A stretch of 64,000 nt of DNA from positions 1 to 64,000 of the forward strand of contig JAJEKB010020868.1 of assembly GCA_022393335.1 (NCBI GenBank), read 5' to 3'. Shown here piece after piece: positions 35,344 through 47,139 of the stretch. The notes below the pieces were generated by a model that worked only from the letters and a program-made list of their open reading frames with translations, was not told where the DNA came from and ran no database searches. The stretch's first letter is position 1, and each line of letters begins with the position of its first letter. This DNA is from Macrotrachela quadricornifera. Its lineage: Eukaryota > Rotifera > Eurotatoria > Philodinida > Philodinidae. Both the position numbers and the translations under genes were made by a program.

Positions 35344-38300
35344 CAATAGCATATGGGAGATTATAAAATTTTGTCACTTCTTACGCAACTATTGATTAGG
35401 ATATGGGTCACGTTTGAGTCATTAAAGTAAAAAACGAAGAAAAAAGAAAATCATCACATGAATATATACTTCAACAAATCATAATTTACATCAAGTTATT
35501 TTCACGAAAATCTTTTTTCTTGGGGTTTTATGTAAAAGTATCGTATTTTTCACACTAGATGTAACAGCAAAAAATGTAGTGTCCACCAATTTTAACAATA
35601 AAAAGATGTTTATTTGCATAAATATCGAGAACTGAATAGTTATATCATTCGATCTTGAGTAAAGATTGTGAACAACAGTCCACTACATTCTACTCTTAGG
35701 ATCACTAAAGTAGCAATCACTCGATCTAGTATAGCATCATTTGATATAGTAATCTATTATTTGCCAAAGTCAATAAATGGTGGTTGAATCTATATCAGAT
35801 CACTGAACCGGTAATCTTACAAAAAACGGCCATTGCCGACATTTTCAGGTCGAAAATTGTCAAATTTTTTGGGCAAGTTTCCATTCCGTATTTCAACAAA
35901 TGGAGCAAGAAAATGATTGAAAAACTTTTACAATCGCCGTTGCATTTCGGCGGAAATGTGATAGAAATCTATCTGTACATTTTCAACTTGAAAGGATATT
36001 TAATTGGAAGTGAAGCTATATTGATGATATACGCATAGCATGTGTAAAAGTATTCAGTTAATTTTCACTGAAAGATTGATATAATATGCAAAAGAACGAC
36101 ATAATATCTATTAATATGAAATCATTTGTATGCTTATATTTAGTCAAAATTTTAGTAAAACACGTTACATTATCGAAATAAATAGTTTTCAAGTATGTTT
36201 TTTCGTCGCAATACTCATAATAATTTCAAGAAAATTTTCTGATTTTTTACTATTCGTGAAACAAATATTTGGATTTGAATTTCATATGTTGTTTCACCTA
36301 TTGGAGAACTTCATTGATAATAGGCAATTATGATTGGAATCCATGAATGTGGATTTACAGAAAATAGAGCTGCAGAAATTGTTTATGATGATATTTAAAA
36401 TAAATTACTATTAATTATCGACTCAGTGTTATGGAATTACTTGATCAACCGATCTTAATAGATAATAATGATGAGGGAATAAGAAATTCTATAACTCTTA
36501 TAAATCAACATCTGTTTATGTTCATATGATTTCACCATCATCATTTTATTTGTTTAAAATTGGAATATTATATAGTGAATTTTGTGATACTTTACCATCT
36601 TTACGTAATAAACAATTTCATTATTCAATAGCAAATGATCTTGTTCACTTCATGAAAATAATATTTTTCAACTTGATGAATTTGTAGATATTGAACGATG
36701 ATCAAAACTTGATTCGACCTCAGTATCCATAAAACACTGATTAAGATATTGTATTCGATAAAAACATCGCTATTGATAAGTTTATTCATCTTTATCTAAA
36801 TTGTAATATTCTCTCTAATTTATTTGTTACTGTAAATAATGAACATTACAAATTGAAAATAAGCTTTGAAATTCTCAAATGACTTAGTTATACATAACTC
36901 AGAATGTGGAATATTAAAATACAAAGAAAAATAGAATGAAAATCCGCACAATAGAAAATGGTACACATATCATGTATATATTCATATAAAACTGATGTTC
37001 ATTCAACTTTTTGTACTTCGAACTTTCTTAGTCTTCGTGTCTTTGTCTTGCTCGTCTGATGATGAGAAGCTTTTCGCCAAAGCATAAGCTATAAGGCCTG
37101 TACCTGCTGCTAAAAGTACACCAGCGCCAATTGTTACCATTTTAACCTGTATATAAAGAAAATATAAAAACTAAAGAATCTTTTCTCAATCATCTAAAAC
37201 ACAATACTTGTTGACTGTTTGCTTGACCATATCGACATTCGGTGGCAAAATGTTCACAATTCTGATAGATTAAATTGTAACCAATTTGATTGAGTGCTTT
37301 TCGCGCACGATCGACTATTTCATTAACAGGCAAAGGTCTATAAATATATTTTTGAAATATCATCACGTGTACAATTCTATTATATTCAAAAATATGTAAA
37401 AATGCCTCGTAAAATGCATACGTATTTCCTGAAAAATTTACCTTTTTAGACAAGCATACAACAAATTCAATAGTTTTGAAAGGAATGAGAAATCTGACAA
37501 CTTTACACAAGATTTATATTACACGATCTCTGAAGAAACAGAAAAGAAAGTATCGAGTAACGTACATATCAAACTGTAACATCAAGATACCTTAGGACTT
37601 CGAATTTTCATAAAATATCACCAAAATAGTCTATTAGTTTCTGATATGGAAAACAAATATTTGAGTAGGATCTAAAATGATGGCTTCTATCCAACTATTA
37701 ACAGTGATTAAAACTTGATGAAACTCTCAATTTTGATTCGATTTAAAAAATAGGTCTTTTTAAGCTTAGATTATCAATTGTTTCATTTTTCATACTTTTG
37801 CCAGACATCAAGATAGTTATTAATACGTGCTTTTCCATTCTCCCCCAGTACAGCGACTACGGTGGTTTCAATAATAGTAGCTTTATTGAATTGGGCACCG
37901 GAAAAGGTGGTTATATTTCCCCAAAAACCAACCGTTTGTCCTATGCCATCATCCTCACCCCATCGATGAATGACCATACCATCACCTAAACATATTGAAC
38001 ATATATAGAATGATAACAACAAGTAGCCGAATCTTACCAACATAAATCGCCCAATGACTGTAACAACCTCGATCAAATTCAATCATATCGCCCGGTTTTG
38101 CTTCAGGAAGTACATCTTTGATTTTTCTTGAGTTTTTAATAGACAATGATGTCGTCATAATGTGTGTATCACAATATCGTGATATTGATATCACACGTTC
38201 TTTTTATATGCTGTCGACTTCTGAAACGTAAGAAGAAATTTGGAAAAAAACCCATAAGTATAATTGCTTAACTCATTCTTTTATGATTCAAAATAAATAT

Positions 38301-38395
38301 TGCATGTATCATGGTTGTCAAATGTTGGAAGAACAATAAAAAAAAAACATTTCAACACGTGTCTGTTATCTCGCAATGTTTTTATAATGTCATAT
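35344..38395. repeat. segmental duplication, copy B
   Basis: Begins CAATAGCATATGGGAG immediately after the hAT right end and runs to GTCATAT near 38395, collinear with copy A (25834-30849). The upstream region of the PLAAT gene, including about 200 bp of putative promoter, is almost identical between copies. The 36290-36470 part is more diverged. Confidence 0.88.
37003..38158 (-). CDS. PLAAT-like phospholipase A/acyltransferase (LRAT domain), copy B
   Basis: Four exons on the minus strand: 38038-38158, 37796-37985, 37208-37337 and 37003-37146. Exon lengths of 121, 190, 130 and 144 nt are identical to copy A, giving 194 residues. First exon protein is identical to copy A through HWAIYVG. The second exon differs at a few residues ([34 protein letters not shown]). 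Catalytic His35, His47 and Cys131 (NCEHF) are all kept, as is the C-terminal membrane segment ([19 protein letters not shown]). The open frame, conserved splice sites and mostly conservative changes suggest both copies are under constraint. The same membrane-lipid acyl-transfer role is inferred. Confidence 0.88.
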
Positions 38396-41128
38396 GTTAA
38401 TATAACGGAGTGGGTAAAAAGAGAAAAACCTGTTTTTGTCATTGCACTCAACATATACTGAATCTCAACCTAACTGTTGATGGGTATTTCGATGGCCATC
38501 GAACGTTTAAATCGATCTATCGGAAAAAAAGTCAGAACAAAAAAATTTTGGTATATACATGACTATATGTCATGTCCTCGACACCTATCGAACATATATT
38601 GGGAATAGGAGAAGAATTAGATTCGAACATATGTGCCTTACGATTTTGAATCATGCATCGACGAATTGATCTAAATATCTCTTCATCTTCTAACTATAGA
38701 AACATGTTTTATCATTATATCAACTGTCCTACACGATATTTCTTTTTTTTCATTTATGTTTCCACTCTTATTGTCTCATTTAGCCAGACACGAATCATTA
38801 TTTTCTAGAGTATATTTTTAACTCAATATTTTATAATTTAACATTAAAAAAATATTGCGAAGTTGAACTGAGAAAGAGAAATAAAGAATAGATATACATA
38901 CAAAAATGATACGACTTGATTGATAACAAGAAAAATTAAGATTAATTAATATAGATCTGTCATATTCAACGAGTAATGAGTGGTGAATATTTTTATTCAA
39001 TGAAATTTTATTTTATCTATTTATTTTTTCGACGTTTCGAACCATTAAAAGTTCATTATGAAGACACAACTAAGTGTTGTAGATGTAACACAAACACATA
39101 CGTAACCTTCTGTTTTTTCATTTTGAATGGTTCTAATCGTTGAAAAAACTTACTAAATAGGAAAAACAAAATATCATTGAATAAAAATACTCACCATTGA
39201 TTATTCATTGTAAATGACAATTAACGCTCTCTATTATATATTTATTTATTTTAGACCTGTCTATGATTAATAATAATATAATTCACTAAGAGCACTATTT
39301 TTCAAGAAACCGTATAATACGATTTTTGTTTGGGTCGATTGATAGTTGATAATAGTGAATATTAATCGAGCTTCAACCTATTAATATCTCAATCGGAAGT
39401 GAATTCTAAAACAGTAATATTAAGAGTTGAAAAGATTTTCAATAGATTTGGTTAAATTTCTTGTGTAGCTTAGAATTTATGAGACAATAGGGTGCAGGTT
39501 TGACTTTGAGATCATCAGCAATTGTATCCGAGCATTATCGGTTTTCCTCAAGGCATCTTTATAGCTGATCTTTGTGAATTTCAATAAGCTTCTATTGGAC
39601 AAAAAAGGTGGAGTAGTCGATTACTGGGCTTAGATGCACTTCTTTCACCGAGTGCTCGCTATTTCGATAGGATCAGAGTATTCGACAGAAAGCTGAATGA
39701 GCGAAAAGAAGATGCAATTCTTTAATTCGTTTAAAATGATTTCACGTCAACTGAAATTCTAGTACTCGTAGAAAATCATCTGGTCGATTATTCAAGATCG
39801 AAACCACAGATAGCTGCATATTAGATTTTCCGAGGGGTACGCATTTTTACAGAAGAGGAAAAACTTGATCACAATGATTCTCGAGCAGTCGCCACGCCTA
39901 TCAAAAGGTCTTTTTAGATTCACTTGGGAAAGTCCATCTTTTACTTTGCCTCTATGAGACCTTATTTTTTTGATGTTAGATATTGCGGTGACCCAGGTTA
40001 GACAAGCACATTCATATACAGATAAATATGAAAAGTATCTGGCCATTTATGAGTATTAGTTAATAATTCTCATTTCTGAATGGATAAATCTTCATAGAAT
40101 AAAGTCCTTATTTGTCTGTCTGTGCTTCTATTATTTTTTTTTTAGCTTTAACTTTTTTCTATAAAACTTGACCGAAAGTTTTTCAGGATGAACAATTCGA
40201 ATCTATAATTTGTTTATTGAAGCGTAGAATTGAGCTCTGTTCATGAAAAGAGCCTCATTTTAGAGTTTGAATGAAGACTCTGAAATAAGGAATCGGAATC
40301 TATCAATCAATTGTTAAAAAACTTTAACTTAAATTTTCTTGATATTTGCAATGCAGATGTGTGTCATGTTTACCTCAAAAGTATAACATACTCAGGTCAA
40401 ATTAAAGCTCTCCACGCCAAACTAACATGGTCAAAATATTAGCAGCTCTTGACTTGTCTACAGAGAAATATTCGATTTTTACGGTACTAATTGTTTAAGT
40501 ATATAGGAATATTAGGGTTATTTAGATTAAATTTTTATAGAATTAACTAAGTATTCAAACAGTAGGTGTCAAGAATCTTTCTTAAATATGTCAGAAGCAT
40601 TAAGATCATATTAGTTTTGATGTCTTGCACAACTTAAGTATTATTAGAAAATTTTGTTTTCGAAAAAACAATGATCTTGTGTGTAAAAAATGGTTCACAA
40701 AAAAATTTTAAAAAAGTGACTTCAGAATTGAGTTCTTCGATCCCGATTATCTTTAGTCGAGTTTTACTGAAATGAGTTCTTTTTCTTTGAATATCATGAT
40801 TCGACTAATCAGTGAATTGCGAAGATACAAGCAAGCAAACAATTAATTTCGGCTAGACTCTTCTCTACGAGAAAGAGAATAATTTTTTAAACTTAAGATG
40901 CATTGATGTATTAATTAGTGATCAATGTTTATAGTTAAACTTCTGCTGCCTTTGACTAGGTCCTAACGTATACAGGAAATCGACTCAAATATGTGAATGC
41001 TGTTTCATTGTTTGTTTGCCTACATGAGCTGGCTTTTCCTTAGTTTATTGGCTGTTTATTCACTTCTTTTTCCTCGAAAAACAGTTGTTAAAGGTAAAGA
41101 AAATAAAACATAGCCATACGATAAAAAC
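38396..41128. other. intergenic, no gene seen
   Basis: About 2.7 kb of AT-rich DNA with no convincing gene. The frame at 39792-40046 on the minus strand has no recognisable domain or splice context. Confidence 0.4.
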
Positions 41129-41431
41129 TTATTGCAATAAATCAACACATGCTTCAACAATTTCATGATAATTATAACCTTGTTTGCTAATTTCACGACG
41201 AACTCGTTCAATTTGATCTTTATTCAATTTAAAACCAAGTTGTCTACCACATTCTTTAATAGCATCAGCAAATTGTTTGTTTTTGTATTGATTGTTAGTT
41301 CGGAAAGAAGTTTCTTGGAGATATTCATCAACATTACCATCATTATCCAATATTTCTGGGACTGAATAGGCATTTGTATTGGCAATTGCAGCAATTATTA
41401 AGAACATTGTAAAAAATAAAATATTTGCCAT
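41129..41431 (-). CDS. small secreted protein, 100 aa, unknown
   Basis: Single-exon gene starting at the ATG at 41429-41431. Residues 1-21 form a clear signal peptide (MANILFFTMFLIIAAIANTNA), with cleavage likely after NTNA. The mature 79 residues are charged and helix-prone (DEYLQETSF, QIERVRREISKQGYN) with two cysteines (ECGRQLGF and EACVDLLQ), which could pair. A TATAAAA lies 83-90 bp upstream. The family is not recognised; a secreted or lumenal role is inferred from the signal peptide only. Confidence 0.7.
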   Translation of the reverse strand: MANILFFTMFLIIAAIANTNAYSVPEILDNDGNVDEYLQETSFRTNNQYKNKQFADAIKECGRQLGFKLNKDQIERVRREISKQGYNYHEIVEACVDLLQ

Positions 41432-41513
41432 GATTGGGAAGGAGAAGATTTTTTATTGTTTTCAAATATGTTGACAATAACAATAATGAAGAGTAGTGCA
41501 AGCTACTCATTGT

Positions 41514-41520
41514 TTTTATA
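41514..41520 (-). promoter_or_regulatory. TATA box of the 41129-41431 gene
   Basis: TATAAAA on the minus strand, 83 bp upstream of the ATG, which would place transcription start about 50-60 bp before the ATG. No other TATA-like word is closer. Confidence 0.5.
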
Positions 41521-42999
41521 CAAAAATAAAACCATTGTTAAGACCCTAAAACCTTGAAACAACAGATAATTTAATGTATCGATTTACAATTTACTTATTA
41601 GTTTGTCAAATCCTGAATTTAATAGATTTTTTTCTCTTTTACTTTCTATAATAGTTCAAAAAAAAATCGATCAAACTTAAGATCAAATTGTTTATCAAAA
41701 TAAAACATTTGCTTTTCATCAGTATATTATTTTTCAATTATCGATTCAGATAGCAAAAGTGATCATATATCATCAAAACAATACTCTCTTTCTCAAATAA
41801 ATCGATTATCTATGTTTGAAGAAGGGACTGCAGAAAAGTCAAAAACTTGGATTTGTAATCTTGTGCCAGATTACCTTTGGTCAAGATTTCGAGGAAATTT
41901 AAAAATATGTTACATAGTATAATTGAACTCAGGGATACACAAAAAATGCCAATAATGCATTCAATTCTCTGCCGTTAATCATCATTCGTCCAAGTCTATA
42001 TGAGACGTCCCAACAATGATTTCTAATAGATATTTATCGTTTTTTTTTGTTAAATAGTCAAGTTTTACAAATCTAGCGTGTTTTGTTTTCTGATTGGTTT
42101 TAAGAAATGAACAGACAAATGCATTTTGGATATTTTTGGAGATAGAGCACAATCAATTGCAGAGAAAATACAAAAAATATTTTAATAGACTACATTTGTT
42201 GGTGTTGTTTATTTTTTTGGTTTTATGTGTACGAATGAGAGACGTACGGCATCTGCCACATAATTCGATAACTAGTGAAAATCCATGTATACTATACAGA
42301 TATTTGGAAGCTTTCATATTATTACTTTCTGTTTGTCTTACTCTCTTCATAGTCCATGTGTACCCTTGTAGGCTAATCTGATCTTTAACCGTAAACAGTC
42401 AGGATAGTCGTGGATTAGAGTACTGTAAGCCAGTCGAGTACTTGGCACCTAACCCACCCAATCTAACACAGAGCATGAGTTCGGATACGAATATGATCGC
42501 ATACTTTGACTCGGACTAGTCATTGATGGCATTACAATATGTAGAAAATATGATCAAACTGATACGTCATGCCTTACAGCAATTTCCTGAAAATTTATCA
42601 ATGGAAAAATTATCTTTAATAGTTGTGTGTTGTTGATAAAAATCAACAGAATAGGACGATTGATTTAGTTAATATTATTTACTTCTTCACTAGAATTAGA
42701 ATATGATTTTTGAATAGATGTCTAAAGTGTTTCAATAGAATCCGAGGCAATCCTATACATGATATATTTACAATAATTGTATACCAATGGTCGTTATCTT
42801 TAAACTACCATTGAACTTGCGAGTTACCACGTATCTGTAACATAACGACAGCACTGTTATCCACAAATAAGCTAAGGGCTTTACTCTTGTCTATTATGAG
42901 AAAATATTTATTATAGAAAAATAAATTGGTTAATGTTTTAGTTTAATTATTGTAAGAACTAAAAAGTATCTCAAAAACAGTTTCGAAAGTTTCTTCAAA

Positions 43000-43030
<31 letters not shown>

Positions 43031-43036
43031 ACTGTA
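41521..43036. other. intergenic with (TA)n microsatellite
   Basis: No supported gene; the frame at 42094-42381 opens with TTG, not ATG. A pure (TA)n run lies at about 43004-43030, just before the MITE. Confidence 0.45.
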
Positions 43037-43350
43037 CCCATGTAAAAAAAAATTATTAAAAATCAGATTAAAAATCGATTAAAATGAGACGATTTTAATC
43101 AGATTTTAATCTGATTTTTCAGGCTAAAAACACAGATTTTATGTGACTTAATCATTTGTAATCGATTAAAACCGATTAGAGAAATTTTGATAATCAAGTT
43201 TAATCGATTTATTTGTATAATCGATTTTAATCGATTACAAATGATTAAGTCACATAAAATCTGTGTTTTTAGCCTGAAAAATCAGATTAAAATCTGATTA
43301 AAATCGTCTCATTTTAATCGATTTTTAATCTGATTTTTTTTTTACATGGG
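43037..43350. mobile_element. perfect-hairpin MITE, 314 bp, TA target
   Basis: Almost perfect palindrome over its whole length, starting CCCATGTAAAAAAAAA and ending with the complement TTTTTTTTTTACATGGG. It contains repeated AATCGATTAAAATC and AATCAGATTAAAATC words and a loop of about 20-30 bp near 43195. TA dinucleotides flank it (43035-43036 and 43351-43352), fitting a Tc1/mariner-type (Stowaway-like) element. It ends 16 bp beyond the stop codon of the receptor gene at 43369, so it probably lies in that transcript's 3' untranslated region. Confidence 0.88.
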
Positions 43351-43368
43351 TATTCCAAAAATAGTGCA

Positions 43369-44343
43369 TCATAAGGTTGTAGTCCTTCCTACTGTTCCAA
43401 TAGCAAACGGTCGCACTCGGCGATTGAACACTCGATATTGATAAACAAAGTTTTTGATATGTCTTCTAAAAGTAGAAGATACGATGAAATAAATCCAGAA
43501 AGCAGAGCTGTTGGTAAGAAAAGTGATCAGCGTGAGAATCACGAAGACAATATACTCGTATATTGTTCTCAGTAGTGACTTAGTAACACGTTGCGTAGCC
43601 AAATTATAACAATAGTAAATACTTCCTGGAATACCATTGAAAAGTAAAACACATGTCTGAATAAGCATCATACGAGTAACAGCAGTATCCAGTGCATGAT
43701 GTCGTCTACGAAGTTGTTTTAGATTGTGCCAAGTAAGAAAAAACAGAATGCTAATCAGAGTAATAGGTAAAAAGTAATAACCAATTATAAGCCAATAAGT
43801 ACCATAAAGAGCTATCGCGGGAATGGGACTAGTGCACACAACTGCCGTAGGCGGTGTTGAAATATGTGTGTAAAAAACTACCAATGGTGAAAATATTAAT
43901 AACCAGATAAACAGTGCAAGTACAATCATGTATCGAGCTCGTTTATGTGTGATTAATCGGTGCCATTTTACCCTAGGTAATGTAAGAAGATATTGTTGAA
44001 GAGCTGCGAAAGAACCGCACATATAACTGAAGGAACCAGCTGTATAACTAATCCAATAACTAATTTTACACCATCCAAACGATATAATCATAAGATCGGT
44101 GCTTCTGAGTGCTCTCACAACAGCTTGTAAGAGACTAGTGTCAATAAAAACAATACTACCAATAGCTCCAGCAACCACAAATAAGGCATTCGGATGTTTT
44201 CTCAATGCCGGAATACATACAAAAGCAATGCAATTGCATAGATTTCCTACTGTTCCCAGAATAAGTACAGTTATACCAACAATGTCGATCAGAATATTTC
44301 CGACGTATATAATAAAAAGAGCAGTTTCAATATCCGAGGGCAT
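43369..44343 (-). CDS. rhodopsin-like GPCR, orphan, 324 aa
   Basis: Single-exon seven-transmembrane receptor. TM1 ends in GTVGNLCNCI (the GN signature, Asn34). Cys92 at the top of TM3 and Cys170 before TM5 can form the usual disulfide. TM5 has GYYFLPITLISILFF with the conserved Pro. TM6 has LLFNGIPGSIYY. TM7 reads LTNSSAFWIYFIVSSTFRRH in place of NPxxY. DRY at the end of TM3 is replaced by LPR (residues 122-124). The tail is short and basic. It resembles the large families of orphan class A receptors in bdelloids; ligand unknown. The start ATG at 44341-44343 precedes a short extracellular N-terminus. The hairpin MITE lies just after its stop. Confidence 0.85.
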   Translation of the reverse strand: MPSDIETALFIIYVGNILIDIVGITVLILGTVGNLCNCIAFVCIPALRKHPNALFVVAGAIGSIVFIDTSLLQAVVRALRSTDLMIISFGWCKISYWISYTAGSFSYMCGSFAALQQYLLTLPRVKWHRLITHKRARYMIVLALFIWLLIFSPLVVFYTHISTPPTAVVCTSPIPAIALYGTYWLIIGYYFLPITLISILFFLTWHNLKQLRRRHHALDTAVTRMMLIQTCVLLFNGIPGSIYYCYNLATQRVTKSLLRTIYEYIVFVILTLITFLTNSSAFWIYFIVSSTFRRHIKNFVYQYRVFNRRVRPFAIGTVGRTTTL

Positions 44344-46260
44344 TTTCGATTGTGTGAATAAGCATTATGTTTTAATTGCACTCATCATTAATGATCTCGT
44401 GTCATTAACGAGGTGTTCGTGACTGTTAAATAACTTCAAAATGTGAAGAAGTGGCAATTGTAGGCTTTATATCACGGCTAAAGATAGAAATATAGGTTAA
44501 AAAAGAAGATTGTCACGAATCAATTCGTATGAACGTTATCACGTAAATGATGATATAGTCAAAAATGAAATTACTTATGTCAGATAAAGTGAGTGACTTT
44601 GCTCGTTTTAAGGCTAGAATCATAATACAATAAAGATATTTCTTCAAAACAAATTGTGTAGATATTATGATGTCTATTAATACCTCATGCGTGATATATA
44701 TATTTCTCCTTTATCTTACTTTCCTTTATCTCCATACTTTTCTCCTTCTTTCTACGTCATGGATATTTCTCTATTTTTTCGCTTGTCACGCTAACGAGTA
44801 GATACGTCGTACATATTTCTATTATTTTTCTGTTCTTTAAAATATGATTTGAAAACTAATGACATACTACCCATCTTGGAATTTTCCTAGTTAATTACGA
44901 AAATTTTAAGAACCAGGTATCACTAAATCAATTTTTATAATAAGTAGAAAATGTGCTTTTGACCTTTGCCCGAAATACACCAATTTTCCATCAAAATTTG
45001 TGCACAAATAATTAAAAAAGAAGATGAAACTTTGAAAGATTTACAAGAGAAATATTTTACATTAATAAAATTTACCTGATTTATAAATCACAATGGTATT
45101 TTATTGAATGTTGTGCAAGTCAACTTTAAATCCTCGGAAGCTGTTTCATTGGATAAATTAAATCGAGTTAAGATATAAGTGAAGCTTCTATTCTGCACAT
45201 GTCAATCGACACTTAACTTTAGAAAATGTAGAAAGAAATCTATTGTGTACTGAAAAAGTTCATAGACTTTACAATCGGTCAGTGTGCCCGTCCGTTTATA
45301 TGATAACTCTTCACAACTAAATCCAATTGTGGTGAAAGTTTCTGCACGGAATTGTCTCCTCAATATTTTGCTAGAGAGAACAAGATCAGAAGGATCTGTC
45401 AAGAAATGGATGATTTAGAGAAAATATTGTCATTATTGTCAAGATCATCCCTGCGGGAAGGGACAGGAACTTTTTTCAGAATTATTTACAACATATTTTA
45501 ACACTGATTCCGAATATGGTATTAGTTTTGAATGAAATCGTAGTGTTTTAAGTGAAAGTTGACTAAACATACAATCCCGAATCCATTCTGAAATAATTCC
45601 TTCTGTCCGGTTTTCTAAGCTGATCACGAATCTGAACTCGATTTGTGTGATTTCTAAAGCTATTCAATCACTGTGGAAGTTGAGTTAATGATGACTAGAT
45701 AGGATCGCCTAAAGTGTCGTTTATACTAACTTGGTTCTTCAGGTGTTTTATTCTTATAATTTAGTCAGAAAAGATGTGTCGTTGATGATATCTACGTCTT
45801 GTAGAAAAATAAGGCTAGAATATCGTACATCAAGTGAGAAAAATTCAAAATTCCACCTGTAGGCGTGCAACATTTCTTCGTATTTGCTCAGTTTTTGACA
45901 TCTATCACTTCTTTTATCTGATAAGCTGCTCGCTTGAGTCGAATGAATTTCTCATCAATTATTTTTACTTTTTAAAAAATCTATATTTAATTTTTTCAAA
46001 AGAGAATAGAAGAATGCTTTTATTTTCGCATAAATATCTTATGATTCTAATTATCGTTTTCTTCATACATAACATATATAGTTAAGTTTCATATTTTATC
46101 ATAAAAGATCTAAATATTGAAGATGTTGTGTGAAATACAAAGTGTTTAAGGGTAGAAATTTGAAAACAGTTATATTATGCTTCACATTTTAATCTCGTAG
46201 AGATTGTGCGACACAGCTTTCTTAGTTATACATCTTTTATTATTAATAAAACAAGTGATG
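44344..46260. other. intergenic between two receptors
   Basis: No gene supported. The segment at about 45235-45300 (AAAAAGTTCATAGACT, AATCGGTCAGTGT, GTCCGTTTA) is repeated in inverted orientation at 62826-62896. CAATTATTTTTACTTTTT with its flank at about 45945-45985 recurs near 47480. Confidence 0.45.
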
Positions 46261-47139
46261 TCAACAGAGATATTTATGTATAATATCTTTGACTATCTTA
46301 TTCGTAACGAATATAACAATTGTCATAATTGTAATACCTAATGTTGTTATATTAACAGATAAAAAATAAAATTCTTTTGGTACAGATTGATGATGTATTA
46401 TATCCCAAATAGTAAGAATAAAATACGGTGTTCCACTACATATAAGAATATTAAGAATAAGTATTGTTTTTTGCATTATTTTTAAATTTCTTTTAGCAGA
46501 TGGTAATGAACTATAAGTAGAAATAAAATTTTGATTTCTAATTGATGTTATTCGTCGTGTTGATTGATGAACTTGATAAAGAATAATAATATAAACTGTT
46601 GTTACAAAACTTTCTGGAATTATGAATGAAATAATAATTGTATATAATGCAACTGATAATATTTCTGTTGTAACTCCACACATTCTATATCCTTGTCTTA
46701 AACCAAAACCATATTCAATAAATAATGGTTGAATTGAAAATAAAAAACATATAAACCATTTAAATATAATCAAAATCCAATGTGTAAACCAACCTAATAA
46801 AAATCTATGTTTATAAAAAACTGAAAAAAATAATCGACTTATTCCTTGTATTAAACAAGAGTAACTAAATGCAGTAACTATTACCATTAATAAATAAGCA
46901 CGTAAAATACATAATGGTTGATAATAATACCAATTTTCACGAAAACCATATATAGATCCAATAATATGCAATATAGAGAAGATTATTGAAGTTAGAGATA
47001 TATCACATATAAGTAAATTATTTATTGTATGACATCGTCGATTAACAATTATAATAAATATATTTAATAAACTAATTATTAAAATTATACTTGACATAAT
47101 TATATCAAATGAAAAGTTAGTTATATAAAAATTCTCCAT
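46261..47139 (-). CDS. rhodopsin-like GPCR, orphan, 292 aa
   Basis: Single-exon receptor with seven hydrophobic segments at about 12-33, 40-62, 77-100, 120-142, 163-186, 223-248 and 257-281. Asn26 in TM1 and Asp46 in TM2 (LLICDISLT) match conserved positions. Cys77 and Cys154 are placed for the TM3-ECL2 disulfide. TM3 ends in SRLFFSVFY instead of DRY. TM6 carries CSGTPYFIL. It belongs to a different subgroup from the neighbour at 43369 (little shared sequence). Ligand unknown. The N-terminus is short, with an NFS glycosylation site. Confidence 0.82.
   Translation of the reverse strand: MENFYITNFSFDIIMSSIILIISLLNIFIIIVNRRCHTINNLLICDISLTSIIFSILHIIGSIYGFRENWYYYQPLCILRAYLLMVIVTAFSYSCLIQGISRLFFSVFYKHRFLLGWFTHWILIIFKWFICFLFSIQPLFIEYGFGLRQGYRMCGVTTEILSVALYTIIISFIIPESFVTTVYIIILYQVHQSTRRITSIRNQNFISTYSSLPSAKRNLKIMQKTILILNILICSGTPYFILTIWDIIHHQSVPKEFYFLSVNITTLGITIMTIVIFVTNKIVKDIIHKYLC

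Noticed and set aside
42094..42381. 95-codon hydrophobic frame
   Set aside because: It opens with TTG rather than ATG and has no splice acceptor or family resemblance.
45202..45627. Short minus-strand frames between the receptors
   Set aside because: They overlap a dispersed repeat also found near 62830, so coding is unlikely.
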